Shown: positions 7,565-17,151, counted from the first letter of the stretch. The stretch is 64,000 nucleotides of DNA from Malikia spinosa (GCF_002980625.1 NZ_PVLR01000015.1:32494-96493); one strand, 5' to 3'. The notes: generated by a model from the sequence alone, not told the origin. Numbers and translations are program-made.

Positions 7565-9724
7565 TCAGCGCGCCGAGGTGATGACGTCGGACAGCGTGCG
7601 CGGCGTCAGGAACACCAGCAGCTCGGTCTTCTCGGTCTTGATCGTGCGGTTCTTGAACAGGTTGCCGGCAAACGGAATGTCACCGAGCAAGGGCACCTTG
7701 TTGACGTCTTCCTGCTCGGTCGAGCTGAAGATGCCGCCGATGACCACGGTGCCACCGTTCTCGACCAGCACATTGGTCTTGACGCGCTTGGTGTTGATCG
7801 CGACGCCGCCGTTGTAAACGGTGCCGGGCGTGTCCTTGGCCACTTCGACGTTCAGGATGATGCCGCCGTCGGGCGTGATCTGCGGCGTCACCGTCAGCCG
7901 CAGGCTGGCCTTGCGGAACTGCACCGTCGTCGCGCCGGTCACGCCAGCCGCCGCCTGGTACGGGATGTCCACACCCTGCTCGATTTCGGCCTGGGTCTGG
8001 TCGGCGGTGATGACGCGCGGGCTCGCGACCACCTTGCCCTTGCCGTCGGCCTGCAGCGCCGAGATCTCGAGGTCGAGGAAGCGGTTGGCAGTCGGGCTGA
8101 ACAGCGAGAGCGCGAATGCGGGCGGACTGGTGGTTCCGATCCCGATCGCGGGCAGGTTGACGAACTGGGTGTTGGCCGAGGTCAGGGTATTGGCCCGCTC
8201 GAGCGTGGTCGCCGAGACCGCGTCGTAGCTGCCACCGAAGGCAGCCCGGTTGCCGCCGCCAATCGAATAGCCGGCATCACCGCCACGGATGCCGCGCAGG
8301 TCGCTGCCACCGAGCTTGACGCCGAGCGAGCGGCCGAAGGTGTCGCTGGCCTCGACGATGCGGGCCTCGATCATGACCTGACGCACCGGAATGTCGAGCT
8401 TCTTGATCAACTCCTGCACCGCCTCTAGCCGCGACGGAATATCGGTCACGAACAGCTGATTGGTGCGCGGCTCTGGCACGGCACTGCCGCGCGGCGACAG
8501 CAAGCGCGCGCCGCCGGTGGAAACGCTGGTCGAGCCCTGCTGCCCGGTCACCTCGCCACGCAGTTGCGCGGCAATGTCGATCGCCTTGGCATAGTTCATC
8601 TGGAAGGACTGGGTACGCACCGGCTCGAGCGTGTGCATCGCTGCCTTGGCCTCGAATTCCTGCTTCTCGCGCGCCGCGATCTCGTCCTTGGGCGCGACCC
8701 AGATCACGTTGCCGGTCTTGCGCATGCCCAGGCCCTTGGCCTGCAGGATGATGTCGAGTGCCTGGTCCCAGGGCACGTCCTTGAGTCGCAGCGTGACGTT
8801 GCCGGTCACGGTGTCCGAGGTCACGATGTTGAAGTTGGTGAAGTCCGCGATCACCTGCAACAGCGACCGCACCTCGATGTTCTGGAAGTTGAGCGTGAGC
8901 TTTTCGCCGGCATAGCCCGGTCCCTGGGTCAGCTTGTTCGGATCGACCTTGGGCTCACGCACCTCGAGCACGAACTGCTTGTCGCTCTGATAGACGCTGT
9001 GTTCCCAGCGCCCCCGGGCCTCGACCACCATGCGCACGCGGTCACCGACCTGGGTCGTGCTGACGGTCTGGACCGGGGTGCCGAAGTCGCTGACATCGAG
9101 ACGGCGGCGCAGCCCTTCGGACAGCGCGGTCTTGAGGAAATCGACCACCAACTTGTTGCCCTGCTGGCGCACATCGACTCCGACCTGGCTGCTCGAAAGG
9201 CTCACGAGCACGCGACCGACGCCATCGGGGCCACGGCGGAAATCCACATCCTGCAGCGGCAGCACGGCGTTGCCAGGACCTTCAGGGAAGACCGGCTTGA
9301 CCACCGCGGGAGCCGCACCGGGGTCAAGCTGCACGATCAGGGTATTGCCCTCGATCCGGGTCTGGTGCGTGGCGGCGCGGCTGAGGTTCAGCATGACCCG
9401 GGTCCGGTCACCGGACTGGACCAGATTGACCGAGCGCAGCTTGCCCTGCTGGATATCGAACGAGTTACGCCCGGTAGCGTTGCTCGCAGCAGGCAAGTCG
9501 AGCGCAATGCGCGCGGGCGACTGAATCGCGAAGCTGGTTGGCAGCTGCGACAAGGGCTCGCTGGTCTGGATGCGCAACACCTCGGAGCCGTTCTGCGTCG
9601 AGGCCGTGACCGACTCGATCGCGAGCTTGGCCTCTACCAGCCCGGATGCCAGCAGGGGCAGCAGCAATAAGGGCAGGCGACGCCAGCCGATCCGGCCCGC
9701 GGTCGATTTCTGGATATGCTTCAT
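7565..9724 (-). CDS. pilQ: Type IV pilus secretin PilQ
   Basis: A 719-residue outer-membrane secretin that forms the gate for the pilus fibre. It has a signal peptide, two AMIN domains (about residues 35-135 and 150-265) for peptidoglycan contact, a secretin/TonB short N-domain beginning near KLTLNFQNIEVRSLL, an N1 domain (NQLFVTDIPSRLEAVQELI), and a C-terminal secretin barrel with VPLLGDIPFAGNLFKNR. The start is the ATG at 9724, with an AGGAGGAG ribosome site, overlapping the pilP stop as ATGA. The open frame runs much further upstream, but that part is out-of-frame pilP/pilO sequence. It is the last pil gene of the pilMNOPQ operon. Confidence 0.97.
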   Translation of the reverse strand: MKHIQKSTAGRIGWRRLPLLLLPLLASGLVEAKLAIESVTASTQNGSEVLRIQTSEPLSQLPTSFAIQSPARIALDLPAASNATGRNSFDIQQGKLRSVNLVQSGDRTRVMLNLSRAATHQTRIEGNTLIVQLDPGAAPAVVKPVFPEGPGNAVLPLQDVDFRRGPDGVGRVLVSLSSSQVGVDVRQQGNKLVVDFLKTALSEGLRRRLDVSDFGTPVQTVSTTQVGDRVRMVVEARGRWEHSVYQSDKQFVLEVREPKVDPNKLTQGPGYAGEKLTLNFQNIEVRSLLQVIADFTNFNIVTSDTVTGNVTLRLKDVPWDQALDIILQAKGLGMRKTGNVIWVAPKDEIAAREKQEFEAKAAMHTLEPVRTQSFQMNYAKAIDIAAQLRGEVTGQQGSTSVSTGGARLLSPRGSAVPEPRTNQLFVTDIPSRLEAVQELIKKLDIPVRQVMIEARIVEASDTFGRSLGVKLGGSDLRGIRGGDAGYSIGGGNRAAFGGSYDAVSATTLERANTLTSANTQFVNLPAIGIGTTSPPAFALSLFSPTANRFLDLEISALQADGKGKVVASPRVITADQTQAEIEQGVDIPYQAAAGVTGATTVQFRKASLRLTVTPQITPDGGIILNVEVAKDTPGTVYNGGVAINTKRVKTNVLVENGGTVVIGGIFSSTEQEDVNKVPLLGDIPFAGNLFKNRTIKTEKTELLVFLTPRTLSDVITSAR

Positions 9725-10272
9725 TTGCGGGTCTCCTCCTGTAGCTGCAGCGTGACCGGGCGCTCGACCCAGTCGCCGGCGGCGTCCTGAACAATCTCGC
9801 GCAAGGCGATTTCGTGCTCGCTGATCTTCATGACGCGGCCAAAGTTCTGTCCCAGATACTGTCCGATGCCGACCTGGTAGAGCAGCTTGTCCACCCGGAC
9901 CAGGGCCACCTTGCGGCCGCGTCGGTCCAGCAAGCCAACCATGGACATGGCGTCGAGCGGGATGAACTCGAGCGCTTCCTTGCGCCGATTGAGCTCGGCC
10001 CGGATCAGGGCGCCACCGCTGCCCGATGCGCTGTCGCTGCGCAGCGCGACGAAAAGCTTCTCGGAACTGAAGGGCGCCAGAGCCGACTCGGACCCATAGG
10101 CCTGCGGCACGAAACGGGTGGGCTCGGGTATGGGTTCGACCTGGGGCGAAACGGCTTGACGCTGCTCGGCCATCCATTGCCGGATTTCGTCCTGATCGGC
10201 CTGGCCGCAAGCCGCCAGCAGCAGGATCAGGCCCAAGGTCACGCTGAGCGGAGCGGGATGGATGGGCTTCAT
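9721..10272 (-). CDS. pilP: Type IV pilus lipoprotein PilP
   Basis: A 183-residue lipoprotein of the pilus alignment subcomplex that links PilN/PilO to PilQ. The lipobox is LLAAC with Cys at about residue 20. A Pro-rich extended stretch follows, then a C-terminal HR-like beta domain (from about residue 80) with GLLDRRGRKVALVRVD and GQYLGQNFGRV, typical of PilP. It overlaps pilO upstream and pilQ downstream by four bases each, so the operon is tightly coupled. Confidence 0.95.
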   Translation of the reverse strand: MKPIHPAPLSVTLGLILLLAACGQADQDEIRQWMAEQRQAVSPQVEPIPEPTRFVPQAYGSESALAPFSSEKLFVALRSDSASGSGGALIRAELNRRKEALEFIPLDAMSMVGLLDRRGRKVALVRVDKLLYQVGIGQYLGQNFGRVMKISEHEIALREIVQDAAGDWVERPVTLQLQEETRK

Positions 10273-10961
10273 TTCTGCTTCCCCTTTTTCTCGGCGGCCT
10301 TGGCTGCCGCCTGCTGGACCAGGACCTCGTCGGGGTCCAGGTAGCGGAAAGTCTTGGCCACGGCTTCCAGTGTCAGCAGGTTGGGCTTGTTGGCTACCGG
10401 AGCGATCGTCAGGTCGTTGAGCGTGACGATGCGCGACAGCCCGGCGATGTCGGCCGCAAACAGCGCGATGTCGTGGTAGCCGCCGCTGACGCGCAGGGCG
10501 ATCGGCTGCTCGGCGTAGTATTCCTGCACGTTCACGCTGCCGGGGCGGAACAGCTCGAACTGCAGGCTGCGCCCGAGACCGGCCTGGTTGATGTCGGACA
10601 GCAGCGCATCCATCTCGGCCTTGCTCGGCAGCTGCTTTTCGAGCTGGTTGACATAGACCTGGACCTGTTCGAGCTGGAGCTTGAGCACCTCGAGGTTGAC
10701 GGCCTGGGCCAGCTTGCTGGTATAGGTCGCGCGCAGCTCGATTTCCTGGCGCCGCTCGGCTTCGAGCTCTTCGGCCCGACCGTTGAGCCAGCCGTACCAG
10801 AGCGCCACGAAGACCAGCGCCACTGCGACGCACAGCAGCAGGTAACGCGGCAGCGAGGGCCAGCGCGACGGGTCGCTGCGGTCGAGATTCGTGAAATCCT
10901 GACGCAGCCGATGGCGCCAGGCGGAGAAATCGACGGACGGCTGGGACTTGGATTGGGCCAT
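10269..10961 (-). CDS. pilO: Type IV pilus inner-membrane protein PilO
   Basis: A 230-residue bitopic inner-membrane protein that pairs with PilN. A single hydrophobic helix lies near residues 38-57 (YLLLCVAVALVFVALWYGW). It is followed by a coiled-coil region rich in Glu and Gln (about 60-110) and a ferredoxin-like periplasmic domain. I chose the ATG at 10961 because of the GAGGAG ribosome site; the frame remains open 17 codons further but without a site. The C-terminus is very Lys-rich (AAAKAAEKKGKQK), which is slightly longer than usual. It overlaps pilP by four bases. Confidence 0.94.
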   Translation of the reverse strand: MAQSKSQPSVDFSAWRHRLRQDFTNLDRSDPSRWPSLPRYLLLCVAVALVFVALWYGWLNGRAEELEAERRQEIELRATYTSKLAQAVNLEVLKLQLEQVQVYVNQLEKQLPSKAEMDALLSDINQAGLGRSLQFELFRPGSVNVQEYYAEQPIALRVSGGYHDIALFAADIAGLSRIVTLNDLTIAPVANKPNLLTLEAVAKTFRYLDPDEVLVQQAAAKAAEKKGKQK

Positions 10962-10974
10962 GGTCGCTTTCTCC

Positions 10975-11595
10975 TCAGACCTTGCCGGCCGGAACGTTAT
11001 CCGGCTTGGCAACAGACGGGTTGGCCTCGGCTTCCTGGCTGCGCACGAGCGCGACGCGGATCGAGAAGTTGGACACCCGTCGGGTCCCGCGCTGGGGCAC
11101 GTTGACCTCGCCCGCCACGATCTCGACCAGTTGCGGCTGACGCAGCCAGGCGCTGTGGTTGCCCAGGTTGCGCAGCAACTCCGAAACCCGCTCCTGCGAC
11201 TGGGCCATGCCTGCGATCACGATGCTGGAACCTTCCTGCTTGAGCGAGCTCAGGTAGACGCCATCGGGCACCTGCTTGACCATTTCCTCCAGCAAATGGA
11301 CCGGCAGGTTGCGATCCGCCTGCAACCGCTCGACCGCTTGCTGGCGCGCCTTGAGGGCTTCGACCTGGGTCTTGAGGCTGGCGACTTCCTTGATCTGCGC
11401 ATCGAGCAGGGCGATCTCGGCCCGGAACAGGTCGTTGCGATCACGCTGGGAATCGATGCGCGCCTGGTAGGACAGCGCCACGGCGCCGACCAGCAGCAGG
11501 CCGACCAGCAGGGCGAACAGGAGCTGAAACAGGAACAGCTCGCGACGCCGCTTGCGCGCCGCTTCGCGATGCGGCAGCAGGTTGATCAGGATCAT
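10975..11595 (-). CDS. pilN: Type IV pilus inner-membrane protein PilN
   Basis: A 206-residue inner-membrane protein. It begins with MILINLLPHREAARKRR, the family's short cytoplasmic tail that binds PilM (INLLP motif). A transmembrane helix at about residues 23-43 follows, then a periplasmic coiled coil and a ferredoxin-like domain. It would recruit PilM to the membrane and dimerise with PilO. It overlaps pilM by four bases upstream, and 13 bases separate it from pilO. Confidence 0.95.
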   Translation of the reverse strand: MILINLLPHREAARKRRRELFLFQLLFALLVGLLLVGAVALSYQARIDSQRDRNDLFRAEIALLDAQIKEVASLKTQVEALKARQQAVERLQADRNLPVHLLEEMVKQVPDGVYLSSLKQEGSSIVIAGMAQSQERVSELLRNLGNHSAWLRQPQLVEIVAGEVNVPQRGTRRVSNFSIRVALVRSQEAEANPSVAKPDNVPAGKV

Positions 11596-12671
11596 GGGTA
11601 GAACCTCCGCAATGCCAGCCCGGTGGCAACCAGGTAAGAGGTCGACTCGAGCGCCAGCCCGGCTGACCTGACCTCGGGCCCGAGCAACATGCCGTCAAAG
11701 GGATTGACAAGCTTGCAGGGAAAGGCGGTCTGGGCGGCCACGGTCTCGACCACCCCGGGCAGGGCCGCGCAGCCGCCCGAAAGCAGGATATGGTCGACCT
11801 TGTTGTGCGGCGTGCTGGTGAAGAAGAACTGCAGCGCGCGCCCGATCTCCTGCGCCAGGCTGTCCATGAAGGGGCGCAGCACCTGATCCGCATAGTCGGG
11901 CGGCAGGTCGCCGCTCTTCTTTCTCGCATCGGCCTCCTCGAAGCTCAGGCCGTACTGGCGCGCGATCTGCTGGCTCAGGACAGCGCCACCAAAGACCTGA
12001 TCGCGCTCGTAGAGCATGTCGTCGTTGCGTATGACCTGCAAGCTGGTGCTGTGCGAGCCGACCTCGATCAGCGCAATCAGCGCATCGCGGCCCTGATTGG
12101 GCAGCGCGTCCATGACGCGACCAGCCGCCAGACGCATGGCATAGGACTCGACATCCATGACCACGGGCAACAGGCCGACCGCCTCGGCCAGGGCCTGGCG
12201 ATCCGAGACCTTTTCCTTGCGCGAGGCAGCCAGCAGCACATCGACCATCTCGGCCGAGCCGGCCGAAGGCCCGATCACGCAAAAGTCCAGACTGACTTCA
12301 GGCAGGGGAAAGGGGATGCACTGGGAGGCCTCGACCTCGACCAGCGATTCGAGCTCGAGGTCGCTCAGGCCGGCCGCGAGCACGATCCTCTTGGTGATGA
12401 CCGCCGAACCCGGCAACGCCAGTGCGGCATTGCGGGTCTTGCTGCCGCTGCGCTGCAACAGACGGCGCAGGGCGTCCGCCACCTCGTCAAAGCGCTCGAC
12501 ATTGCCTTCATTGATCCAGCCACGCTCGAGCGGCTCCATGGCGCAGTGTTCCAACACCAGCTGGCCGTCCGGATTGCGCCCCAGCTCAACCAGCTTGACG
12601 GTGGATGCACTGATGTCGATACCGAGCATGGGCGCTGGTCCACGACTGATGAGTGTCCCGAATGAGATCAA
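11592..12671 (-). CDS. pilM: Type IV pilus actin-like ATPase PilM
   Basis: A 359-residue cytoplasmic actin-fold protein that docks on the PilN tail. Motifs include GIDISASTVKLVEL (phosphate 1), ALIEVGSHSTSLQVI (phosphate 2) and LLSGGCAALPG (adenosine site). The start is a TTG at 12671 with a strong AAGGAGAG ribosome site; it gives the expected short FGTLISRGPAPMLGID N-terminus, whereas the first internal ATG would cut this off. It is the first gene of pilMNOPQ, and about 200 bases of AT-richer DNA separate it from divergent mrcA. Confidence 0.95.
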   Translation of the reverse strand: MISFGTLISRGPAPMLGIDISASTVKLVELGRNPDGQLVLEHCAMEPLERGWINEGNVERFDEVADALRRLLQRSGSKTRNAALALPGSAVITKRIVLAAGLSDLELESLVEVEASQCIPFPLPEVSLDFCVIGPSAGSAEMVDVLLAASRKEKVSDRQALAEAVGLLPVVMDVESYAMRLAAGRVMDALPNQGRDALIALIEVGSHSTSLQVIRNDDMLYERDQVFGGAVLSQQIARQYGLSFEEADARKKSGDLPPDYADQVLRPFMDSLAQEIGRALQFFFTSTPHNKVDHILLSGGCAALPGVVETVAAQTAFPCKLVNPFDGMLLGPEVRSAGLALESTSYLVATGLALRRFYP

Positions 12672-12871
12672 TTCCTCTCTCCTTCGAAAGGTGCCTGCAT
12701 GGCGTATCTTTTTGTTACTTGCATACTAGCAGCAAGACATCAAAGGCAACAAGACTGTTTGAAGTCTTATTTGTTTTCATAAATGTCAATTGATTTGTAG
12801 CAACAAGAAACAGGCAAGGCGAAAGAACTGCCGGATTTCTATAATCCAGCACTACCTTCAGACGGACATCC
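12672..12871. promoter_or_regulatory. Divergent promoter region pilM / mrcA
   Basis: This 200-base gap is visibly AT-richer than its flanks. Towards mrcA there is a perfect TATAAT at 12840-12845, placed for a transcript start about 20 bases before the ATG; no good -35 is seen. Towards pilM, TTGTTG with an 18-base spacer to TAGTAT is a possible sigma-70 site on the minus strand, and a TTGACA (reverse of 12784-12789) lies further up. The assignments for pilM are tentative. Confidence 0.5.
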
Positions 12872-15235
12872 ATGCCTGCTCGCCCACCACACTCGTACTC
12901 GCAGGAGGATCCCTCCTCCCCCCGCGGCCAGCAAGCCTCCTCGGGCTGGCGTTGGCTCAAGTGGCTGCTCGGAGCGACTGTCGCTGGCGTGCTGGCCTTG
13001 CTGCTGACGGCGGGCATTGCGCTCGCCCTGGCCTTCCCCAAGCTGCCCGACGTGGCAGCGCTGGCTGACTACCGGCCCAAGTTGCCGCTGCGCGTGCTGA
13101 GCGCCGATGGCGAAACGATCGCCGAGTTCGGCGAGGAGCGCCGCAACCTGACGCCGATCGAGGACATTCCTCCGGTCATGATCAACGCCGTGCTGGCGAT
13201 CGAGGATGCACGCTTCTACGAGCACAGCGGGGTCGACTACATCGGCATGCTGCGCGCGGCGCTGGCCAACCTGGGGCAGTCCAAGAGCCAGGGCGCCTCG
13301 ACCATCACGATGCAGGTGGCACGCAACGTCTATCTCTCGAGCGAGAAGAGCTACCTGCGCAAGATCTACGAGGTGCTGCTGACCTTCAAGCTCGAGGCCC
13401 TGCTGAGCAAGGACCAGATCCTCGAGATCTACATGAACCAGATCTTCCTGGGTCATCGCGCCTATGGTTTCGCCGCCGCGTCACAGGTCTACTTCGGCAA
13501 GCCGCTCAAGGACCTCACTGTTGCCGAAGCCGCGATGCTGGCCGGTCTGCCCAAGGCACCTTCGGCCTACAACCCGATCACCAACCCCAAGCGCGCCCGC
13601 ATCCGCCAGCAATACATCATCGAGCGCATGCAGGAAAACGGCTTCATCAGCGCCGAGCAGGCCCGCCTGGCCAAGGAAGAGCCGCTGGTATTGCGCCGCG
13701 ACAATGGCAAGCTGCCGCTGCATGCCGAGCATCTGGCCGAGATGGTGCGCCAGGCGGTGTTCGAGCAATACGGTCCGGAAACCTACACCCGGGGCCTGAC
13801 GGTGCACACGACACTCGACGCAGCGGCGCAGCGCGCCGCCTACCAGGCACTGCGTCGGGGCGTGCTCGACTTCGAACGCCGCCAGCATTACCGCGGACCG
13901 GAGAAATTCATCACCTTGCCAGCCGACCCCAAGGCGCGCGCCGATGCCATCGACGAGGTGATTGCCAGCCACCCCGACAGCGGCGAACTGCGCACGGCGG
14001 TGGTGCTGGAGGCCGGACCGCGCAAGGTGGTGGTGCTGCGCGGCGATGACGAACCGATCGAGATCACGGGCGAAGGCCTGAAGCCGGTCCAATCGGGCCT
14101 GTCGGCCAAGGCGCCGCCCAACCTCAAGCTGCGTCCGGGCGCCGTGGTGCGCGTGGTCAGGGGTGCCAGCAACTGGGAGCTGACCCAGCTGCCCGAGGTC
14201 GAGGCCGCCTTCGTTGCGCTCGATCCGCGCAGTGGCGAGATCCGCGCGCTGGTCGGCGGCTTCGACTTCGAGAAGAACAAGTTCAACCATGTGACCCAGG
14301 CCTGGCGCCAGCCGGGCTCGAGCTTCAAGCCCTTCATCTATTCGGCGGCGCTCGAACATGGCGTGACGCCGGCAACCATGGTCAACGATGCGCCGCTGTA
14401 TTTCAGCGCTGGCGTCACGGGCGGCCAACCCTGGGAGCCCAAGAACTACGACGGCAAGTTCGAAGGCCCGATGAGCGTGCGCACCGCACTGGCCAAGTCC
14501 AAGAACATGGCATCGATCCGCATCCTGCAGATCGTAGGCGCCAACGAAGCGCAACAATGGGCCACCCGCTTCGGCTTCGACGCCGACAGGCATCCGCCCT
14601 ACCTGACGATGGCGCTGGGCGCGGGCTCGGTCACGCCGCTGCAGATGGCGGCCGGTTACGGCGTGTTCGCCAATGGCGGGCACTATGCCGCGCCGCGCTT
14701 CATCAGCCGCATCGACGACCACAAGGGCCGCGTGCTGCAGGAATACCGGTCGCCGTCAGTGCAAGAGATGCCACAGGTGATCGAGCCGCGCAACGCCTTC
14801 ATCATGAGCCAGCTGCTCAACGAGGTCGCGCGCTCGGGCACCGCAGCGCGCGCACAGGCCACGCTCAAGCGGCGCGATCTCTATGGCAAGACCGGCACCA
14901 CCAACGACGCCGTCGATGCCTGGTTCGTGGGCTATCAGCCGACCCTGGTCGGTGCGGTCTGGGTCGGCTACGACAACCCGCGCAACCTGGGCAGCCGCGA
15001 GACCGGCGGCGGCCTTTCGCTGCCGATCTGGATCAGCTTCATGTCCGAGGCGCTGCGCGACACACCGGTAATGGAGCTGCCCGCTCCTGCCGGCGTGGTG
15101 AATGTCGCCGGCGAGTGGTATTACGACAACTATGCGCCCGGCAGCGGCATGGCCAGGATCGGCGGCGGCGAAGGCGAAGCCGCACCGGTCGAATCGGACG
15201 AGAAGCGCAGCATCCTCGACCTGTTCAGGAACTGA
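12872..15235 (+). CDS. mrcA: Bifunctional penicillin-binding protein 1A
   Basis: A 787-residue class A PBP that polymerises and cross-links peptidoglycan in the periplasm. One membrane anchor is at about residues 31-54. The GT51 glycosyltransferase domain carries [10 protein letters not shown] (catalytic Glu111) and [12 protein letters not shown]. An OB-like insert follows, then the transpeptidase domain with the SSFK motif (Ser483, Lys486), SKN (SKNMAS), and KTGTTN around Lys673. It is divergent from pilM, as in many beta- and gammaproteobacteria. Its last eleven bases overlap the convergent cyaY gene. Confidence 0.97.
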   Translation: MPARPPHSYSQEDPSSPRGQQASSGWRWLKWLLGATVAGVLALLLTAGIALALAFPKLPDVAALADYRPKLPLRVLSADGETIAEFGEERRNLTPIEDIPPVMINAVLAIEDARFYEHSGVDYIGMLRAALANLGQSKSQGASTITMQVARNVYLSSEKSYLRKIYEVLLTFKLEALLSKDQILEIYMNQIFLGHRAYGFAAASQVYFGKPLKDLTVAEAAMLAGLPKAPSAYNPITNPKRARIRQQYIIERMQENGFISAEQARLAKEEPLVLRRDNGKLPLHAEHLAEMVRQAVFEQYGPETYTRGLTVHTTLDAAAQRAAYQALRRGVLDFERRQHYRGPEKFITLPADPKARADAIDEVIASHPDSGELRTAVVLEAGPRKVVVLRGDDEPIEITGEGLKPVQSGLSAKAPPNLKLRPGAVVRVVRGASNWELTQLPEVEAAFVALDPRSGEIRALVGGFDFEKNKFNHVTQAWRQPGSSFKPFIYSAALEHGVTPATMVNDAPLYFSAGVTGGQPWEPKNYDGKFEGPMSVRTALAKSKNMASIRILQIVGANEAQQWATRFGFDADRHPPYLTMALGAGSVTPLQMAAGYGVFANGGHYAAPRFISRIDDHKGRVLQEYRSPSVQEMPQVIEPRNAFIMSQLLNEVARSGTAARAQATLKRRDLYGKTGTTNDAVDAWFVGYQPTLVGAVWVGYDNPRNLGSRETGGGLSLPIWISFMSEALRDTPVMELPAPAGVVNVAGEWYYDNYAPGSGMARIGGGEGEAAPVESDEKRSILDLFRN

Positions 15236-15554
15236 AGACCAGCGGCTGGCCCGCTTGCGCGCTGACCTCGCGCGTGAGATGGGCGAAGAACTCGCCCTGG
15301 CCCTTGGTGTCCTGCCACTGGCTGCCGTCGAACTGGTAGTGGTAACCGCCCGAGCGTGCGGCGAGCCAGATCTCCTGCAGCGGTTTCTGCAGGTTGATCA
15401 CGATCTGGCTGCGATTGGCGAAGGTCAGCGTGATCATGCCACCGACGCGCTGGTTGTCGATGTCGGCATCGCTCTCGTCGTTGATGCGGTCGCAAGCCAG
15501 TTCGATGGCCTGGAGCACCGCTTCGGCGCGATCCATGTATTCGAGGTCGGTCAT
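15225..15554 (-). CDS. cyaY: Frataxin-like iron-binding protein CyaY
   Basis: A 109-residue cytoplasmic frataxin homologue that modulates iron supply to iron-sulfur cluster assembly. The acidic first helix ([18 protein letters not shown]) and DESDADID ridge are present, as is the beta-sheet core with [18 protein letters not shown] and the conserved [14 protein letters not shown]. It is convergent with and slightly overlapping mrcA, and divergent from lptM with only 12 bases between starts. That tight divergent arrangement is common in this part of the betaproteobacterial genome. Confidence 0.95.
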   Translation of the reverse strand: MTDLEYMDRAEAVLQAIELACDRINDESDADIDNQRVGGMITLTFANRSQIVINLQKPLQEIWLAARSGGYHYQFDGSQWQDTKGQGEFFAHLTREVSAQAGQPLVFSS

Positions 15555-15566
15555 TACAATTCCCGG

Positions 15567-15791
15567 ATGTTTGAAATTCGCCGAATTTTAGGCCTGCGCG
15601 GCCTCCCAGCCCTTGGCCCCATCAGGGCCAGGGCCTTGACCCGCCCGGGACGACTGGCACTGGTCGGCTGTTGCAGCGCCGCCCTGCTGGTCTTGAGCGG
15701 CTGCGGCCAGAAGGGCCCGCTCTATCTGCCTGGGCACCAGGCGTCCACCTCGCCCGCCACAGCCCCCTCCACTGCCAAGCCTCTCCGATAA
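15567..15791 (+). CDS. lptM: LPS-assembly lipoprotein LptM (YifL-like)
   Basis: A 74-residue small lipoprotein. The lipobox and mature start [14 protein letters not shown] are the LptM/YifL signature, with Cys46 as the lipidated residue; known members bind LptD and help its disulfide maturation. The N-terminal part (about 28 residues before the hydrophobic core) is unusually long and Arg-rich. The ATG at 15567 is the first possible start, and later starts would give a more normal signal peptide but none is an ATG. It is seven bases upstream of lysA, matching the widespread cyaY-lptM-lysA order. Confidence 0.85.
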   Translation: MFEIRRILGLRGLPALGPIRARALTRPGRLALVGCCSAALLVLSGCGQKGPLYLPGHQASTSPATAPSTAKPLR

Positions 15792-15798
15792 GCCCACC

Positions 15799-17091
15799 AT
15801 GTCTTCACTCGAACAAGCCCGGACCGATCTGCCGGCACGTCCCTTCATCGATTACCGCGACGGCCAGCTGATGGTCGAGGGCGTGTCGGCCGCCGAGCTC
15901 GCGCGCGCGCATGGCACGCCGCTGTTCGTCTATTCCCAGGCTGTGATGCTGGACGCGCTCGCGGCCTACCAGCGCGGCTTCGCCGGCCGCCAGGCACTGA
16001 TCTGCTACGCGATGAAGGCCAACTCGACGCTGGCCGTGCTGCGCACCTTCGTGCAGGCCGGCTGTGGCCTCGACATCGTCTCGGGCGGCGAGCTCGAGCG
16101 CGCGCTGCGCGCTGGCGTGGAGCCGGCCAAGGTGATCTTCTCGGGCGTGGGCAAGACCCGCGCCGAGATGCGCCTGGCCCTCGAAGCCGGCATCGGCTGC
16201 TTCAACGTCGAGAGCCTGCCCGAGCTCGACGTGCTGAGCGAAGTCGCCGCGGACATGGGCCTGCGTGCACCGGTCAGCCTGCGCGTCAACCCCGATGTCG
16301 ACGCCAAGACCCATCCCTATATCTCGACCGGACTGAAAGGCAACAAGTTCGGCATCGCGCACACCGATGCGCTGGCGGCCTACCGCCATGCCGCCGCGCT
16401 GCCTGGACTGAAAGTCACCGGCATCGACTGCCATATCGGCTCGCAGATCACCGAGACCTCGCCCTACCTCGACGCGATGGACCGCGTGCTCGACCTGGTC
16501 GATGCGATCGAGGCCGGCGGCATCACGCTCGAGCACATCGACTTCGGCGGCGGCCTGGGCATCAACTACCACGGCGAGACCCCACCGGCAGCCGACGCGC
16601 TGTGGCAACTGCTGCTGGCCAAGCTCGACGCGCGCGGCTACGGTCAGCGCAAGCTCGTGATCGAGCCGGGCCGTTCGCTGATCGGCAACGCCGGCATCTG
16701 CCTGACCGAGGCGGTGTTCCTCAAGCCCGGCGAGCAGAAAAACTTCCTGATCGTCGATGCGGCGATGAACGACCTGCCGCGACCCGCCATGTACGAGGCC
16801 TACCACGCGATCGTGCCGGTGCAGCCGCGCGAGGCCAATGGCGAAATCCAGAGCTGGGACGTGGTCGGCCCGGTCTGCGAGAGCGGCGACTGGCTCGGAC
16901 GCGACCGCCAGCTGGCAGTACAAGCCGGCGACCTACTGGCGGTCTGCTCGGCAGGTGCCTACTGCATGAGCATGTCGAGCAACTACAACAGTCGCGGCCG
17001 GGCCGCCGAGGTGCTGGTCGATGGCGATCAGGCGCGACTGGTGCGCGCCCGCGAATCGGTCGAAGACCAACTGCGACTCGAATCGATATAA
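15799..17091 (+). CDS. lysA: Diaminopimelate decarboxylase
   Basis: A 430-residue fold III PLP enzyme that decarboxylates meso-diaminopimelate to L-lysine, the last lysine step. The PLP Lys73 is in CYAMKANSTLAVL, HIGSQ and the glycine loop DFGGGLGINY bind the phosphate, EPGRSLIGNAG follows, and CESGD supplies active-site residues across the dimer. Length is normal. It follows lptM closely, and the adenylation/ATP-grasp fusion gene starts 54 bases downstream after two hairpins. Confidence 0.97.
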   Translation: MSSLEQARTDLPARPFIDYRDGQLMVEGVSAAELARAHGTPLFVYSQAVMLDALAAYQRGFAGRQALICYAMKANSTLAVLRTFVQAGCGLDIVSGGELERALRAGVEPAKVIFSGVGKTRAEMRLALEAGIGCFNVESLPELDVLSEVAADMGLRAPVSLRVNPDVDAKTHPYISTGLKGNKFGIAHTDALAAYRHAAALPGLKVTGIDCHIGSQITETSPYLDAMDRVLDLVDAIEAGGITLEHIDFGGGLGINYHGETPPAADALWQLLLAKLDARGYGQRKLVIEPGRSLIGNAGICLTEAVFLKPGEQKNFLIVDAAMNDLPRPAMYEAYHAIVPVQPREANGEIQSWDVVGPVCESGDWLGRDRQLAVQAGDLLAVCSAGAYCMSMSSNYNSRGRAAEVLVDGDQARLVRARESVEDQLRLESI

Positions 17092-17098
17092 ATCAGCA

Positions 17099-17125
17099 CT
17101 AGCCTGGGCATCAGCCCAGGACTAG
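17099..17125 (+). promoter_or_regulatory. Hairpin after lysA
   Basis: CCTGGGC (17103-17109) and GCCCAGG (17114-17120) form a 7-bp stem with loop ATCA. It is extended by CTAG/CTAG (17099-17102 and 17122-17125) across a bulged A. It begins seven bases after the lysA stop codon. There is no T-run, so it is either a weak terminator, an RNA stabiliser or the first half of the leader structure of the next gene. Confidence 0.5.
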
Positions 17126-17126
17126 A

Positions 17127-17151
17127 CTGCACGGCGGAGGTCGCCGTGCAG
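17127..17151 (+). promoter_or_regulatory. Hairpin holding the ribosome site and GTG start of the fusion gene
   Basis: CTGCACGGCG (17127-17136) and CGCCGTGCAG (17142-17151) form a perfect 10-bp stem with the five-base loop GAGGT. The Shine-Dalgarno GGAGG (17136-17140) is almost entirely in the loop, and the GTG start (17146-17148) lies in the 3' arm. The start codon would be double-stranded unless the helix is opened. Confidence 0.6.
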
